Shown here: in pieces, positions 38,601-49,780 of the stretch
Numbering within the stretch: position 1 is the stretch's first letter
Layout: each line of letters starts with the position of its first letter
Assembly: GCA_038049695.1 (NCBI GenBank)
Contig: CP142453.1
Coordinates: 20,526,001-20,590,000 of the forward strand
Direction of reading: 5' to 3'
DNA length: 64,000 nt
DNA from: Cinnamomum chago
Taxonomy: Eukaryota > Streptophyta > Magnoliopsida > Laurales > Lauraceae
Program-made: the position numbers and the translations under genes
Notes under the pieces: model-generated
Databases searched by the model: none
Told to the model about the DNA's origin: nothing
The model's input: only the letters and a program-made list of their open reading frames with translations

Positions 38601-41600
38601 ATCTGTGAAATTCAATCAAAATTCACATTATTTCCACAGGTTTTCACTTTATTAATCAATTTAACTTTGACCAAATCCACTTGACGAGCAGTTATTTTAT
38701 TGACTAAAAGATCCATGCATGCATGCATACTTGTCTGTGTGTGTGCATGTTTATATATATTCCTGTGCATCCACCTCGCATGATAACGTGCAAGGTAGGG
38801 TCTGCTGGGGACCACGTAGGGCCCCACAGATCATGGGACTCATGGGGATGGAAAGATCCATGTGGGAACAGTCCATACATCAAATTTCAATTCAATTTGA
38901 CGCCCCTAACCCTCGATCCTTGGTCCACATGTTTTAACGGCTTTATATCGAGAAAAAAAATTTGGCCCTCAATCCAATGAACCAGTCCCAACCGATCAGT
39001 GTAAACCATGGGCTGAACTGGGGGAGGGGAACCCCACCAACCGTAAGCGCACATGAGAAAACACACACAAAGAAAAGAAAAAAAAACAACAACAAAAAGA
39101 CATAAAGGTCTCTGCAAAGATTGACACAAGGGAACGAAAATCCCACAAAATACTAGTAATCTTCAACTCTCTACAAGTCCATTCTCTACAGTGCATATAA
39201 ATAAGGAAGGAAAACTTAAAGGGATAAGATTCCTAATCAACTAGGAAAGTAAGCAAAATTAGAAACTATCCTAATTACAGTTCATTAAAAAAATAAGAAA
39301 GTAATGTCAACTAATTAGGAAAAAAATGTTCCTAAATTGTTTTGGGCCCCACATGCAGACTGCAGGTATGTCACATTCGGATGGGGGCCAAACCCTCACG
39401 ATCGGTGTCCGTAGGGGGGGTTTCCTTGTTTGGTGATTGGTTTGGATTGGTGATAGTGGGGTCCAACACATGCTTCACACAGTGAGAACCCATGTGATCC
39501 AGATGCACCAGAATATTTCCACAATATTTATATATGAGGGCGATCCCTTGCGCAAATTTGATAGTGTGACCTGCACACAGCACAATGTGGGGCCCACTTG
39601 GGGTGGGAAGGGGGTATGGAAAGATCTTGATGACTTATCTTTGTATAAAATTTCAGGCCATCAGATGATCCCTAACACTTGTTCCCTAGCCCACAAGTTT
39701 AATGGTTTTTTATATTAAAAAAAAGTGTCAATCGATCCATTCAGATCAGCGTAAAAACCTGGGTCCAATGACTATTAGGGGGGTTGAATGTGTGTGGTCC
39801 ACTTGGATGGGTGATCAAGTGGACTACCTACGCATCATATCATCCATAGGATCATGCTATTGTGTAAATGTCTCACAAAGAATAACATGCAGGCTACTAG
39901 TGGGCCCACCTAGGGCCCCACCAATGACGGGGGAGGTGGGGATCAAAAGACATTCGATCATCTTAGCCCCTTGATCCATGACCCTCAAAAGTTAATAGTT
40001 TTAGAAGGCATTGTTTTTTGGATCACAGGGGGCCCACATCTCACGCAGTGCAAAGCATCTGCACCTAAGCAAATCTCACATATACCCACTCTTATGTGGA
40101 TGTCTTGCACAAAAAACTATGTGAAATCCTGTGGGCCCACCTAGGGCCCCACAAATGGGGATCAAAAGATCCAGATGGGGCCACCCCATATATAAAAAAT
40201 CTCCTCTCAAGTCAATCCCTTCATTCTAGCCCCATGATGTATGGCCCTCAAATTAAACAATGTTAAAATACCCCATTTTATTTTATTCCAATCCAACGGT
40301 CCAATCCATTCAAATCAATGTAAACCATGGAACCCGTAATGGATGATGAGGATTTAGGATGATGGGCTTGAATTGATCATGCGGGCTCCACAGGTTGTCT
40401 CACGCACAGGAGCAAAACGCATCTATACATAACACCTGAATATAATAGTTCATCATATATGGTGCAATAGTTCATGAGATTAGACATATATCCAAGTGAG
40501 GACTTGTAATGTCACATTGGGAAGTGTAAATCATCTTTGCAGTTACCTCCAGCATATCACATTCAATTTTGCGGTCATTTGAGTATAGAGAATTTATAAA
40601 CACAAAAGATACAGTCACAAATAAAGGATTTTTGTTCCCGACATTCAGACCAGTTTGGTTTCCTCGAAGATTTTCTTCGGTAGTTCTTAATTCCAACATC
40701 CAGTCCTCAATTATAACTACATTTTCAAAGCATTGAAGCGTGTTCAAACACTATATATATTCTTAATCTTCTGAGGGGCAACAGGAGTATGTATTTTTCA
40801 TGTTTAGAGTAAGGCTGATACCTAATAGGCTAATACATTGACATGGCCAAAATGGCAGTTGGACTCGAGCATTGCTAGGATGGATCTCTCTATGTGCTTA
40901 TTGTGGCATCACTCACAATATGTTTAAGGAGCAACACAAACATACCTTTCATGACAACGAGTAGCCACCAGGAAAAGCTGTTGGAGAGAGCAGCAAGGAG
41001 TGCCATGTCATCTCTTTCCAATGGCTTGTGCATTTCCTTGATAGAGGCAATCTTTAGAGAGGATGGATCAATGCCTTACTCAGGTAGCAAGGTGAAGCAT
41101 TGGGTCACAGATTTGCCTACCAACAGGATCCATTAGCCTCAGTTGTAGTGGGTGCTTGGTGCGAATATGACGGCATTTTCATCTTTCAAGATAAGAGTTA
41201 ACATTAGAATGCCAACATTAAACAAAAAAAGATGTGGATGGGCATATGATGGATATCGGTCCACGGATGTAATTTTTATCGTTTTCCTCACATCTTTCAT
41301 TTTGTATATGTAAGTGTTCATTTAAATCTCTGAAACTGTAATTTTTTTTAACAAAGTGATGTGGAGCGGTAGGAGAGATGCGGGATGGGTACGGGAAGAG
41401 ATGGTAGGGATAAGATTAAGAGGATAGGGGCTTCACTCCCACGGATTTACACCATTCCCATCGCAGGAGAGATGACAGAAGGAGAAAACTGATCTTTTCA
41501 TTAATCATCATCTAATGAAGCCAGGAGGCTCTACAATGCTTTAAATAGAGAAAAACATATTCCTAGATTTAATCTCAGCAACTAACAGAAATCGACAACT

Positions 41601-44270
41601 AAGATTAAAACAAAAACCCAAATAAATATTTCCAAATTGCAAATAAACGCAATACATGACAATAACTTAATAATAGACCCTAAAGGAAAGATCACCTGGG
41701 CCCATTTGGCCTGGTCAACCCATGGGTATGGGTCGGTCCTGCGTTGCGAATTCACCAGTGTCACTCTTAAAAATGAAACAGTAAGAATAACACAAGCCGT
41801 TTCACTCAAAAGGTTAAGAGCGCGTAATTCAGACAAAGAATCCAGCATGTTATAACCAAAATACAAACAATATTTAGTAATATGACCAAAAAAAAAATTC
41901 ATCTTTTTCATGAAATTCCCTAAGTTCACCTTAGAGCTTCTCGGCAGTATATTTAGAAAGCAATTTCTGTTTGGACAAAAATCTTAGGGGGTGTTTCGAT
42001 AAATGCATAATATAATATCAGCAAGTTTAAATATTGCAAGATTTCATTATCATAGAACAAAATAGTGTCATATTATTATATTGTGTCACTTCATATTATT
42101 ATATTGTGTCACTTATAGTGTTTGGCAATTTTCACAATCAATATACCTTTTTAGTGTTTGGCAATTTATAAAAAAAAATCACAAGATAATATACCGAATA
42201 AGAAATGGAATGAAAGTAATCAATTGACCCAATGCAGGACCCACTGAATAGTAATCACATGTGTTAATAATCATGGTAGGACCCACTATTGTTAAAAAAT
42301 CATAGGATTAAATGTTAAAAGGCAAATAGATTATATTCTAAACTAGTAAATAATATAACAAAATCTCTTGAAATATCTTGTTTCCAAACACCCCCTTAAT
42401 GAGAAGTTTATCTTCGCTCAATCTTCGGTTAAAATAGAATTAGGATGGTTTTGTTTAGGATGGTTTTGTTTCGGAACTCGGGAATCATCTCCAAAATGAG
42501 AAGTTGGGTTTTGAAGTGACGTTTGTTTTTAGAAATGTGAGTATATAGGGAGTAATGAAGTTAGCCAGTGATTATTGGATTTTTTTATCTTTTACTTTCA
42601 AGTTTTTTTCACTTTTAGTTTCACATGCATGCCTGCCCTGCACCTGCATCTGCATCTTCACCTTCTCCTATTTTATTAATTCCCTAGTTCAATAATCTCC
42701 TACCTTCATAATTTTCTCTCAGTTTCCTACTAAATTTTCTATCTTCTTCATAACATCTCTTATTATTTCCAGTGTTGTTGCTATTGAAAAATCCTACCAT
42801 ATTAGTTGCAAGTAATCGAATTTATGCGCCTTTTTTTCTTTTTTTCAAGTTGTTGTTTCTTTTCTTTTTGGCAGCCGAGCTGTAGTTGAAAAATTCAAGT
42901 TGCACATATATTTATGCAGCAAAGCTTCCGTGATTTATAGGCACTGCCTGCCAGCCACATCAAATAGTTTTTACTACCTTACTATTGATATATTGTGTTG
43001 CATCTGAAATCAGGGACGTATCGAGATATTCTCTCTAGCTAGCTACTCTTTTTTTTTTGGTCCCATTAAAATGAGTTGTTGATGCGTCCTAGCTAATGGG
43101 CAAGGCCCAACGACCAGTCTGGCCACCAGACCAGGCCTTGCCCAAGCCCACTAGATGCTTCCAAATCCAAAAAGGTCCACTATACTATGCCTATTCAGAT
43201 GCAGCCAGGACCAGTTAGCCCACGCCAAATGCAGCCAGGCCAAGCAGGCTCACACCAGGCCCATAGGGCCCAACCAAGTCAAGCAGAGACCCTACAGATC
43301 CAGCAAAAAGAGTCCATGGGAACAATTTGAGAAATCCTTAGTTTCATTAAGATTGTTATATTTAATGCTTATGTGTAGTCTTTGGAGTAATTAGTGTTAG
43401 CAAGGGGTGCTTAAGAGGTTATTCAAAGTAAAATATGGAAATTTAGTTGATTAGGGAAAGAATGCAGAGTTTTGTAGACAAGGGCCAACTGGCAATTTAA
43501 AGGGTATTCCATTTACTTAAATAAAAATTCTAGTAGTGTTTGACATGTGCACATCTCTTCTCATGTGAGAATTTTATAACATTTCGGATATAACTCAAGT
43601 TTCCAACCTATATTTTCTGTTTTGGTCAGAAGATCTTCCAGGGTCCTTACTGCTCCGCCTCACCGCCCTCTTTCTTCAACTAGAGTACAATTCTTTCGAA
43701 CTCTCTATCTGTTTCCTTTTTTATTATATCCAGTTTATCCAAAGCCCTTTTAGGTTGATTTAAGAACAACTTTTTAGAGAGCTCTTCTCTACCATTTCCT
43801 TAACACCTCTTTCCAACTATTCCCATAGGGATGACGTGGGGTTATTTAACTTTCCATTTAACGAATCCTTTATATCCTTGAGCTCTCTTTAGAGACCTGC
43901 CCATCAAGGTTTCAGGGTTTACGTCGAACTGGTATCAAATTTTTGGTTTGGTTCAATTTTCCAACATGTATACTTTCTTTTTCTCAATTTCTCACTCTTT
44001 GTTACAATATGTAACTTAGATATGGACAATGTAGGTTACAAATCAAGTCAAATGGATTTATTTGGTTGAATAATGGTGCGGCACAATGGTACAAGTTTAT
44101 ATTATATATATATATATATATGAGAAATGCTCCTACGAGAGATATCTCTCACCTTAAATGAGAGATTGGGAGGGGGCCCTCACATCCATATCCAATGCCA
44201 ACAACTTAAATGTGAGGGCCCCCGCCTCTATCTCTCATATAAGGTGAGAAATATCTCTCTTAGGAGCATC

Positions 44271-44309
<39 letters not shown>

Positions 44310-45894
44310 GCTTATTTCAATGCTATTTGTTGAAGGTGCGCGGGCAAAATTAGGCTCATGCCTAGTCTTGTGGCATATGCCCCTGGCTCTATCATGGCTT
44401 GGCATTTGGCTTATGCAGGGAAGGAACTTTTTTTTTTTAGGGGGTTGGGGGGAGCTGAAATTCAAAAAAACCCTTTATGTTTATGGGAATTTCATCAAAT
44501 TTTGCATACTGGACCCTTCCAATTTTGGATCTTGTTCAATTTTTCCAATGTTTCATTCATGACAATTGTCAATGATTCTTTTTTTTTTTTTTTTTTTGCT
44601 ATCGTACTTAACTAATCCCTCTAGGCCTAGAAGGAAGCCAGGTAAACTCCCATGTAGCCCCAGTGTGGTAGTGCAGTTTCGAACCCCTAAAACAATAGTA
44701 AATGATTTCAACAAATAAATTTTATATCTACTACTTCCATGGCATCATCTTCTGAGGTGTCAAATGAAGAAGAAGAAGAAATAACCGTGTAGCAATAGCA
44801 GCCTCCCTCTCCTCTCTTTCCCTTTTGTCTCCTTTCCCTCACTTCTTCCTTTATTTATTGAGACTATTTTGTTTTATTTGACTATTTTTTCACAACTAGT
44901 ACCCTAAATGATTTACATATGCAACTTCTTCACGTAAAACAAACAAAAAAAAAAAGGGAACTATTCATTCATCAACAAGCATACATTATCCCAAATATTA
45001 CCCCTAGTTTGATACCTATAACGCACATCAGAAAAAGGCCCCTTTTTTTCCTCTCTTTCACACAGTTCCGTGTGAAGATCTAAGCTCTTCCCACCACCTT
45101 TTTCCTGCAATCTTCTGGCAGCAATCAATCTAAGTTAGTCTTCAGATGAGATGCCTATACCCCACGTATAAAAGACACTCTTTCTCTCCCCCTCTCCATG
45201 TGTGCATTCGTGCCCATTACATCCCCATGACCTTAGCCATCTTCTCTTTTTTTGGATTTTCTTGTGCATTCATATCCTTGCCCACCCTAGTAGGGGCAAG
45301 GGGCACCTCAGATAAAAGAGTATTTCACAACTATTCCTTACCCAATCTCTATCTAATCACTTTATAAATCTCATTAAAAACTTCTAATAATTATTTTGTC
45401 CTCTTAGAAGAACCATATCAGAGTAAGAACTGATTCTGATTGACTACACAAAATCATAGCCCCCTAATCGCATATATTAGAAACAGATTTGGAAAAAAAA
45501 AAATAGAAATTTGACACACAAAACAGGAGATTATAGGATCTATTCATGTTACCAATCAAACAACTGAATAAATAGAAACTGATTACGCAATGCAAAAGTA
45601 CTGTTCAGTAAAATCTCATGAACAAAATAAATCCCCAAACAGGAAGTGTCATCGCCAACACCGACTCACATGTATATCTCTGGAGAGAGCATGAGATGCA
45701 AGGACGCCGGTACACGTCCGATCCGAGATCTGAAGAGAACCCACCCCGTCCGAGAGCTTATCAACACTGCCTCCGTTCTGCGAGCCGGCCGCAGCAGATT
45801 TAGACGATGCCGCCGCTCCAGATTTACCTCCCCTCTTCGCAGCCGCAGCTGCCTTCTTTGCTGCCGCCTTCTTCTTGCTTGCGTCCGACACCAT
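29311..45894 (-). CDS. ABCF1: ABC transporter F family member 1 (GCN20-type ATPase), five exons, complete
   Basis: Exons on the minus strand: 45670-45894, 32732-32805, 31309-31519, 30977-31211 and 29311-30368; all introns are GT-AG and the joined frame is 600 aa, close to Arabidopsis ABCF1 (about 595). ABCF proteins have two ATPase domains and no membrane segments; GCN20 relatives act on ribosomes and the GCN2 stress pathway. The Lys/Ala-rich start [20 protein letters not shown] is typical. Domain 1 has Walker [10 protein letters not shown] (about 106-114), signature FSGGW (218-222), Walker B LLLDEP and H-loop SHSQ (about 271). The linker contains the conserved [20 protein letters not shown]. 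Domain 2 has GPNGAGKST (about 418-426), LSDGQ (about 504), [12 protein letters not shown] and SHDF. Intron 1 is 12,864 bp; the others are 1,212, 97 and 608 bp. An initiator exon so far from the rest is easily missed, but RDIH-IESLS is in frame and conserved. Confidence 0.95.
31599..32671 (+). mobile_element. 5'-truncated L1-type LINE in ABCF1 intron 2, antisense to the gene
   Basis: The plus strand encodes the 3' part of a plant L1 ORF2. It begins with a zf-RVT region ([29 protein letters not shown]; about 31640-31835). After frame breaks comes an RNase H-like domain ([36 protein letters not shown]; about 32180-32440). The frame is interrupted several times. It ends at a (TA)n run (about 32644-32675). 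Imperfect flanking repeats ATATCATTTCAAAG (31585-31598) and ATATTATTTCATAG (32672-32685), 12 of 14 matching, may be the target duplication. Most of the 5' part, including reverse transcriptase, is missing. Confidence 0.8.
35960..36110. repeat. Dispersed repeat shared with dolichol kinase intron 4
   Basis: Blocks GGAGAAAGAAT, AAGAACCATGAGGA-TGGTCATC, TTGCCAAAGTTT and TTACAAATTAGT-ATAAT-ACTAGAAA occur here and in the same order at about 57625-57800. I could not define the ends or a transposon class. Confidence 0.55.
36855..37490 (+). mobile_element. Decayed L1-type LINE reverse transcriptase fragment
   Basis: The frame starting at 36855 reads [19 protein letters not shown], then [14 protein letters not shown], matching the conserved opening of plant L1 reverse transcriptase (a DFFTNGKLLKEVN / LIPK-type stretch). 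Further on, [20 protein letters not shown] (about 37250-37315) matches the DLSKAFD/WDF motif, with stop codons where the dashes stand. It is a relic with no long intact frame, inside ABCF1 intron 1 and antisense to that gene. Confidence 0.65.
37495..38110 (-). mobile_element. Decayed RTE-type LINE fragment
   Basis: On the minus strand [14 protein letters not shown] (about 38055-38105) corresponds to the polymerase motif FADD of plant RTE elements, and [15 protein letters not shown] follows as in that family. Further along, [20 protein letters not shown] with GNLQ (about 37570-37655) matches the conserved MLRWM-GITR...IR segment. Asp is changed and many stops are present. Its orientation is opposite to the L1 relic next to it, so two LINE types lie back to back. 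A local duplication (37847-37919 and 37930-37990) has since arisen inside it. Confidence 0.65.
38189..38322. repeat. Tandem duplication, two copies of 67 bp
   Basis: The block starting CAAACTC-GTAATCCTTTA and ending AATAGTAATTTTCT occurs twice head to tail (38189-38255 and 38256-38322) with only a few differences, so the duplication is young. It lies in ABCF1 intron 1. Confidence 0.9.
38760..40430. repeat. Cluster of diverged GGGCCCACCTAGGGCCCCAC-containing repeats
   Basis: Units share, in order, TGGGCCCACCTAGGGCCCCA, GGGGAT-AAAAGATC, a CCTTGATCCATGACCCTCAA-like segment, and CAATCCATTCAGATCAGTGT followed by AAACCATGG. Clear units begin near 38803, 39588, 39900 and 40134, with unequal spacing and decay. 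Related blocks occur in the dolichol kinase gene at about 59930-60560. The whole cluster is inside ABCF1 intron 1. The class of element is unknown. Confidence 0.6.
41987..42395. mobile_element. MITE, Tourist/PIF-Harbinger-like, TTA target duplication (409 bp)
   Basis: Inverted ends GGGGGTGTTTCGATAA / TTTCCAAACACCCCC are flanked by TTA on both sides (41984-41986 and 42396-42398). A TTA duplication and G-rich ends fit the Tourist type. The interior is AT-rich with a duplicated TATTATATTGTGTCACTT (about 42070-42115) and no coding frame. It lies in ABCF1 intron 1. Confidence 0.8.
44122..44274. mobile_element. Near-palindromic MITE in a TA run, copy 1 (153 bp)
   Basis: Left end GAGAAATGCTCCTACGAGAG, continuing ATATCTCTCACCTT, mirrors the right end (inverted: GGCAGATGCTCCTAAGAGAG, then ATATTTCTCACCTT), and the interior GAGGGGGCCCTCACAT pairs with ATGTGAGGGCCCCC-type sequence. 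It sits within TATATA tracts on both sides. The copy at 59736-59902 has the same ends, so this is a real family and not a chance hairpin. It lies in ABCF1 intron 1. Confidence 0.75.
44579..44693 (-). mobile_element. tRNA-derived SINE, copy 3 (truncated)
   Basis: On the minus strand a B box GGTTCGAAACT (44675-44685) leads into GCACTACCACACTGGGGCTA, then GGAGTTTACCTGGCTTCCTT and a long A tail (plus-strand T run 44580-44598). The A-box half is missing. It belongs to the same family as 13304-13455 and 13579-13745. It lies in ABCF1 intron 1, in the gene's orientation. Confidence 0.6.
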
Positions 45895-45908
45895 GATTTG
45901 ATTTCTCT

Positions 45909-46017
45909 CTGCAAAACAAGCACAAAAAAGAAGAAATCAGATCAGATCTGTCAAACCCTAGCACTTATAGGAAGATCAAATATTGGTAGGGAAAAGAAGA
46001 GGATCGGATCGAGTCAC
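45909..46017 (-). other. Probable 5' UTR intron of ABCF1
   Basis: On the minus strand GATCCAG/GTGACT is a good donor and TTTTGTGCTTGTTTTGCAG/AG a strong acceptor with a polypyrimidine tract. The 109-bp intron would end 14 bases before the ATG at 45894. Leader introns are common in plant housekeeping genes. Transcript data would settle it. Confidence 0.6.
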
Positions 46018-46181
46018 CTGGATCTGAAGAATGAGAAGATCGAGATTCGAAGAAATGAGCCTCTTTTGATGAAAGTGGCTTTAGGAGTCTGATGGGGTTT
46101 TGGTAAGAAGGGGCAAAAAATAATTGTGCGGTTTGGGATGGAAACCGGCAAAGAGGGTTTGCGAAGGAAGAAGGGATGTTG

Positions 46182-46189
46182 TATTTATA
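46182..46189 (-). promoter_or_regulatory. TATA box of ABCF1
   Basis: The minus strand reads GGCTATAAATACAAC. Transcription would begin near 46155, placing the leader exon just before the predicted leader intron. About 65 bases further upstream is a G-box core CACGTG (46252-46257), and between them a GGGTTAGAG / ACCCTAT stretch like a telo-box, often found in genes for the translation machinery. Confidence 0.6.
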
Positions 46190-46259
46190 GCCGATTGTAT
46201 GGCTTCAGAGGGTAGGAAGGAGGGAGGGGTAAGGTCTCTAACCCTATAACCCACGTGTC

Positions 46260-46989
46260 CGGAACTCGGAGAATCAGCTGGTGTGTGCAAGTTTACCTTC
46301 TAATCTGTATACACTTTTTTTCTTTTAAATCTCTGTCCATTGCTTTATTATATAAAATATATATATATAGACCCACTTGCATGTCAAGGTGGTGATGACC
46401 TGGCTTGTCCGGCCGCTCGCTTCTTGGGTTAATATGTTATTTTGGAGTTGTTAAATTTTATTTGAAGACTTACGTGGTAATTTTAAAATTTTAAAATTAG
46501 TGTCATTTGAAATAGTAACTCCATAAAAAAAAAAATTCACGTTGATTATTTTATTATAATTTTGTCTTTTACCTCTTATAACTTCTTTATTTCTCAATAA
46601 ATTTATGGGAAAAATCCCATAGGACCTACTAGGGTTTCCGATATGGAAGGAGTTCTTTTGGTCTAATATGTCTTGTTTTTTTCTTTCTTTTATTTGGGAT
46701 GGTGGATATCGGCCAATTTACTCCACTCTCACCATCCGATTCACCACCACCACGCACGCCCCTCTCTTCCTCACCGTCCGCTCCATCTCCATCGTATACC
46801 TATCTGGAAATATCGCCCATTGAATTGAGTATTGGGTTAGAGGAGGAGGAAGCCCTCTGGTCTCCTCATCTTATTCATCTTTTTATTCTTATTCATCATC
46901 ATCATCATCCATCCATCCACAATCATCATGATGATGCCGCCTGCAACACATGTGGAACCACGATCGGCTTCAATCAGAGTACCACCTAG
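46260..46989. other. Intergenic upstream of ABCF1
   Basis: AT-rich DNA, then a stretch with CCACCACCACG and a CAT-rich run (about 46885-46935). Open frames on both strands here are low-complexity (His- or Met-rich) and are not called genes. Confidence 0.4.
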
Positions 46990-47395
46990 AGCTCTCACAG
47001 GTACGCCGAATTTATCGAGACACTGCATTCGTCAATGGGAACCATGAAGCCACGTAAAATAGACTTGACGGAGATGCAATCCTCCTAGGTCCGGCGAAGG
47101 GAGGTGAAGTAGACCACGAGCATGTCGTCTCTGTCGAGAGGTCGTCGAGTTTGTTGACCAGACGTCAAAGCCGTCGGTGGAGTCGGGCAGATGGAGCAGC
47201 GGAAGGCAGAGACAAGGCTAAGGTCGGAAAAGCGCTTCGATGCGTGAGACAAAAGGGAGGTGGAGGGGTGGGGTTTCTTGGGCTCTATGATGGAGGGCTG
47301 GGATTTGTTGGGGTCGATCGTGCAATGGAGATTTCTATGGAAGGTGAAGGGGCGGTATAATAAGGGTTTCGAAGAGAACGAGTCCTAGAAGCCAT
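46990..47395 (-). pseudogene. Glutaredoxin-like pseudogene (At5g39865 type)
   Basis: The minus strand starts ATG at 47395 (MASRTRSLRNPYYTAPSPS), then hits a stop. In another frame it recovers DDMLVVYFTSLRRT-EDCISV, followed by KSILRGFMVPIDECSVSINS (about 47000-47125), where the dash is a TAG at the place a Phe or Tyr normally stands. This matches the plant glutaredoxin-like domain VVYTTSLRG-RRT-EDC, with a segment after it like the V-VDERDVSM motif. Stops follow after SAYL and again soon after, and the C-terminal Cys-rich part is not recognisable. Intact relatives are single-exon genes of several hundred codons. Several independent breaks make this a clear relic. Confidence 0.7.
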
Positions 47396-49477
47396 CAGCA
47401 GTAGTAGCCGCAGCTTCAGCCATTGATTTGTGATTTAATTCCTTACTTTTCTCCATTCCTCAATGGAGAAGAAAAAGAATAGGGAAGAGGTTCTTCGTTG
47501 GTTCTTTGTCTGTGAATCCACTGCCAGATTCTGCACCAAGCACCTCTGCCGCTTCATCTGCACCAATTTTAGGTTATGGGTCGCCTTCCCCAACCCCTCA
47601 AATGGGAACAATTAAAAAACGCGTAATCAAATGGATTCTAAAAATTCTTAAAAATACCTCTAGTGATTGATCCCCCAGTTAAGAACATGAAATTGAAGCT
47701 CATCTCCGAGCGACTCGTCCGACCCCTCGTCGAACATGACGGAATGGTCAATATCAACTATCATAGCTTGGCCATGATGGTTGACATCGAACAATTTGTC
47801 CATCAGACTTCCTTCAACCTATAGCTGCTTTAGTTTTTTAACACGATAGAATGATCAATATCAACCATCACAACTTAGCCCTGATGGCGGTATCGACCAA
47901 TCTGTCAATCAAATTTTATTCACTCTGTAATAATCTTATTTGTTGAAAATGACATAATGGTCAATATCAACCATATCGTAAAAAGACAAAAAAAAAAAAA
48001 AAAAAAAAAATTACTGGAACGCAACAGGAGGACCCCTCTCGTGTCCAACGTCCTACTAGGTCCTCACCATATTATGGGGTCCTATGGGGTTTTCCCCCGT
48101 AAATTCATTTTGTTTATTTTAAAGATTTTTGTGTTCTTGTAGGACCCACATCTTAAAATATTTAAAAATAATTAATGACGTGTTGCTTTTTCATCTGCCA
48201 AATTTGGCGATGGAGAGTCATTGGTAACCCTTTTTTTTTTTACCATTGCTGCTGTCATGTGGCATTTGACATATCCGTTGGAGATGCTCTAAACATCTAG
48301 TCTACTTGTGGTAAATAACGGTGCAGGGGAGTGGAATAGACAAGTTAGATGGGTTGGCTTTTATCTTGCCATGTGAGTGGAAAATATACAATGTGGTCAA
48401 GTGAGGGTTAGGTTGACTGGGTTAGTTGTAGGTTTGAATTAGTGTTTTTTTTTTTTTCCATCTATATTTATAACCTCGATGCATATATCACGGTCTTTAA
48501 AGAGTTTGTTTGCATGTGTAGAGTACTAAATGTGAGGTGGATGTCATATCATAGAAAAAGATAAAATTGAGATATATTGAACTAAAAGTAAGTACGCGGT
48601 GAAATGTTTGTTTTGATGTTATTAGGTAGACTATTGGGGGAGAGAGGTTTCTAAAACCTTCAAATATTTTGACTTTACTTTGGAAAGGTGCTTTGTATTT
48701 CTCCTCACTTTGTTTTATAAGTGGGTAGCGTGGGCTATATGAAATTCATGGGATCACATTGCTCAAGTTTTAACTCTTTATAAGGCTGTATATGATTTTC
48801 CATCTCTATACACTTTAAGAACTTTTGAGCATTTTGTCATGAGCTCTATGCGCGCATGCGAGTCACGCTTGAGTTGCCATTAGTTTATTTATAAACGTCG
48901 TATTTAATGTGGATTAAAATGTTGTAATTTAATTGTTTTTAACATTGTGAGATTAATGGGCTTAATTATTATGAACGTTGAGGATTAATGCCCATTGGAC
49001 ACTAATCTCACTACATTTGGGCATTTTATTTTTAACAGAAAACAAAAATCCCCCCGGCTCTTCTCCACTATTCTTTTATTACTTTTCACCTGAGCATTTT
49101 GAATTGGAGTTTGGAATTCGAACGGTGTGTGCGACCGAACCTAAATGAGAAAGCCGTTATATCATGAATGAAGGCAGTTATGCTGAGAACCCTCGCAATT
49201 GAGATTCATCCTAAGGTGAGGAACTCGTTTAAAAAAGAGCATCATTATACATGCATTACTTCTGCCGCATACCACAGTTGCAAGATTCAACAATCGGACA
49301 TTATTATATAATTTAAAATTTAATTCACAGCAGCAGCCACTTTCACGAGGCATTTCCAATTTCCAACATTAAAAAGTACATGGCTTTTGAAATTGTTCTC
49401 CATAATTCAACCACGATCTCAACAACTATAACAACACTCCTGATGAGCTATAATCATCATCATTATCATAATAATAC
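47396..49477. other. Intergenic between the pseudogene and the dolichol kinase gene
   Basis: The part 47730-47975 holds two to three diverged copies (period about 110 bases) of a block with ATGGTCAATATCAACCAT and ATGGNNGNNATCGANCAATT. A poly-A run lies at 47989-48010. The rest is AT-rich with no gene, RNA or transposon end that I recognise. Confidence 0.4.
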
Positions 49478-49487
49478 TTATATATAG
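49478..49487 (+). promoter_or_regulatory. Possible TATA box of the dolichol kinase gene
   Basis: TTATATATAG would place transcription start near 49512 and give a leader of about 270 bases before the ATG at 49781. Many housekeeping genes lack a TATA box, so this is tentative. Confidence 0.3.
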
Positions 49488-49780
49488 GGTTATGTTACTC
49501 AAATGCACTTTTTAGGTGAGTGGTCCCAAGTCCCAACAAATACGCGTCCGACTCTTTCATCCGTGTTTCTTTCTCCTTCACCAGCTCCCTATTTTTGACA
49601 AGTTATGCTTTTCAATGTGAAGAGTCTTCTTCACGTGACAGAATAATTTTTTTCATTTTTCATTTTTCATTGTTTGTATCGGTCGTCTCATCTCTTTTTA
49701 ACGCCCGCGCCATTTCTTCCCTCTAAAACCTACTCCGAAACAAACCCACGGCTTCTCTTCCTCTTCTGCTACTTTCTTTC

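Noticed and set aside
38700..38760. Possible satellite or centromeric signal from GCATGCATGCA and TGTGTGTG words
   Set aside because: Only a short simple-sequence stretch; nothing repeats at a higher-order period.
45646..46092. 148-codon plus-strand frame over the ABCF1 start
   Set aside because: Opposite-strand shadow of ABCF1 exon 1 and its leader; no domain.
46699..46989. 96-codon plus-strand frame rich in Pro, Ser and His
   Set aside because: Low-complexity CAC/CAT repeats create it; no conserved motif.
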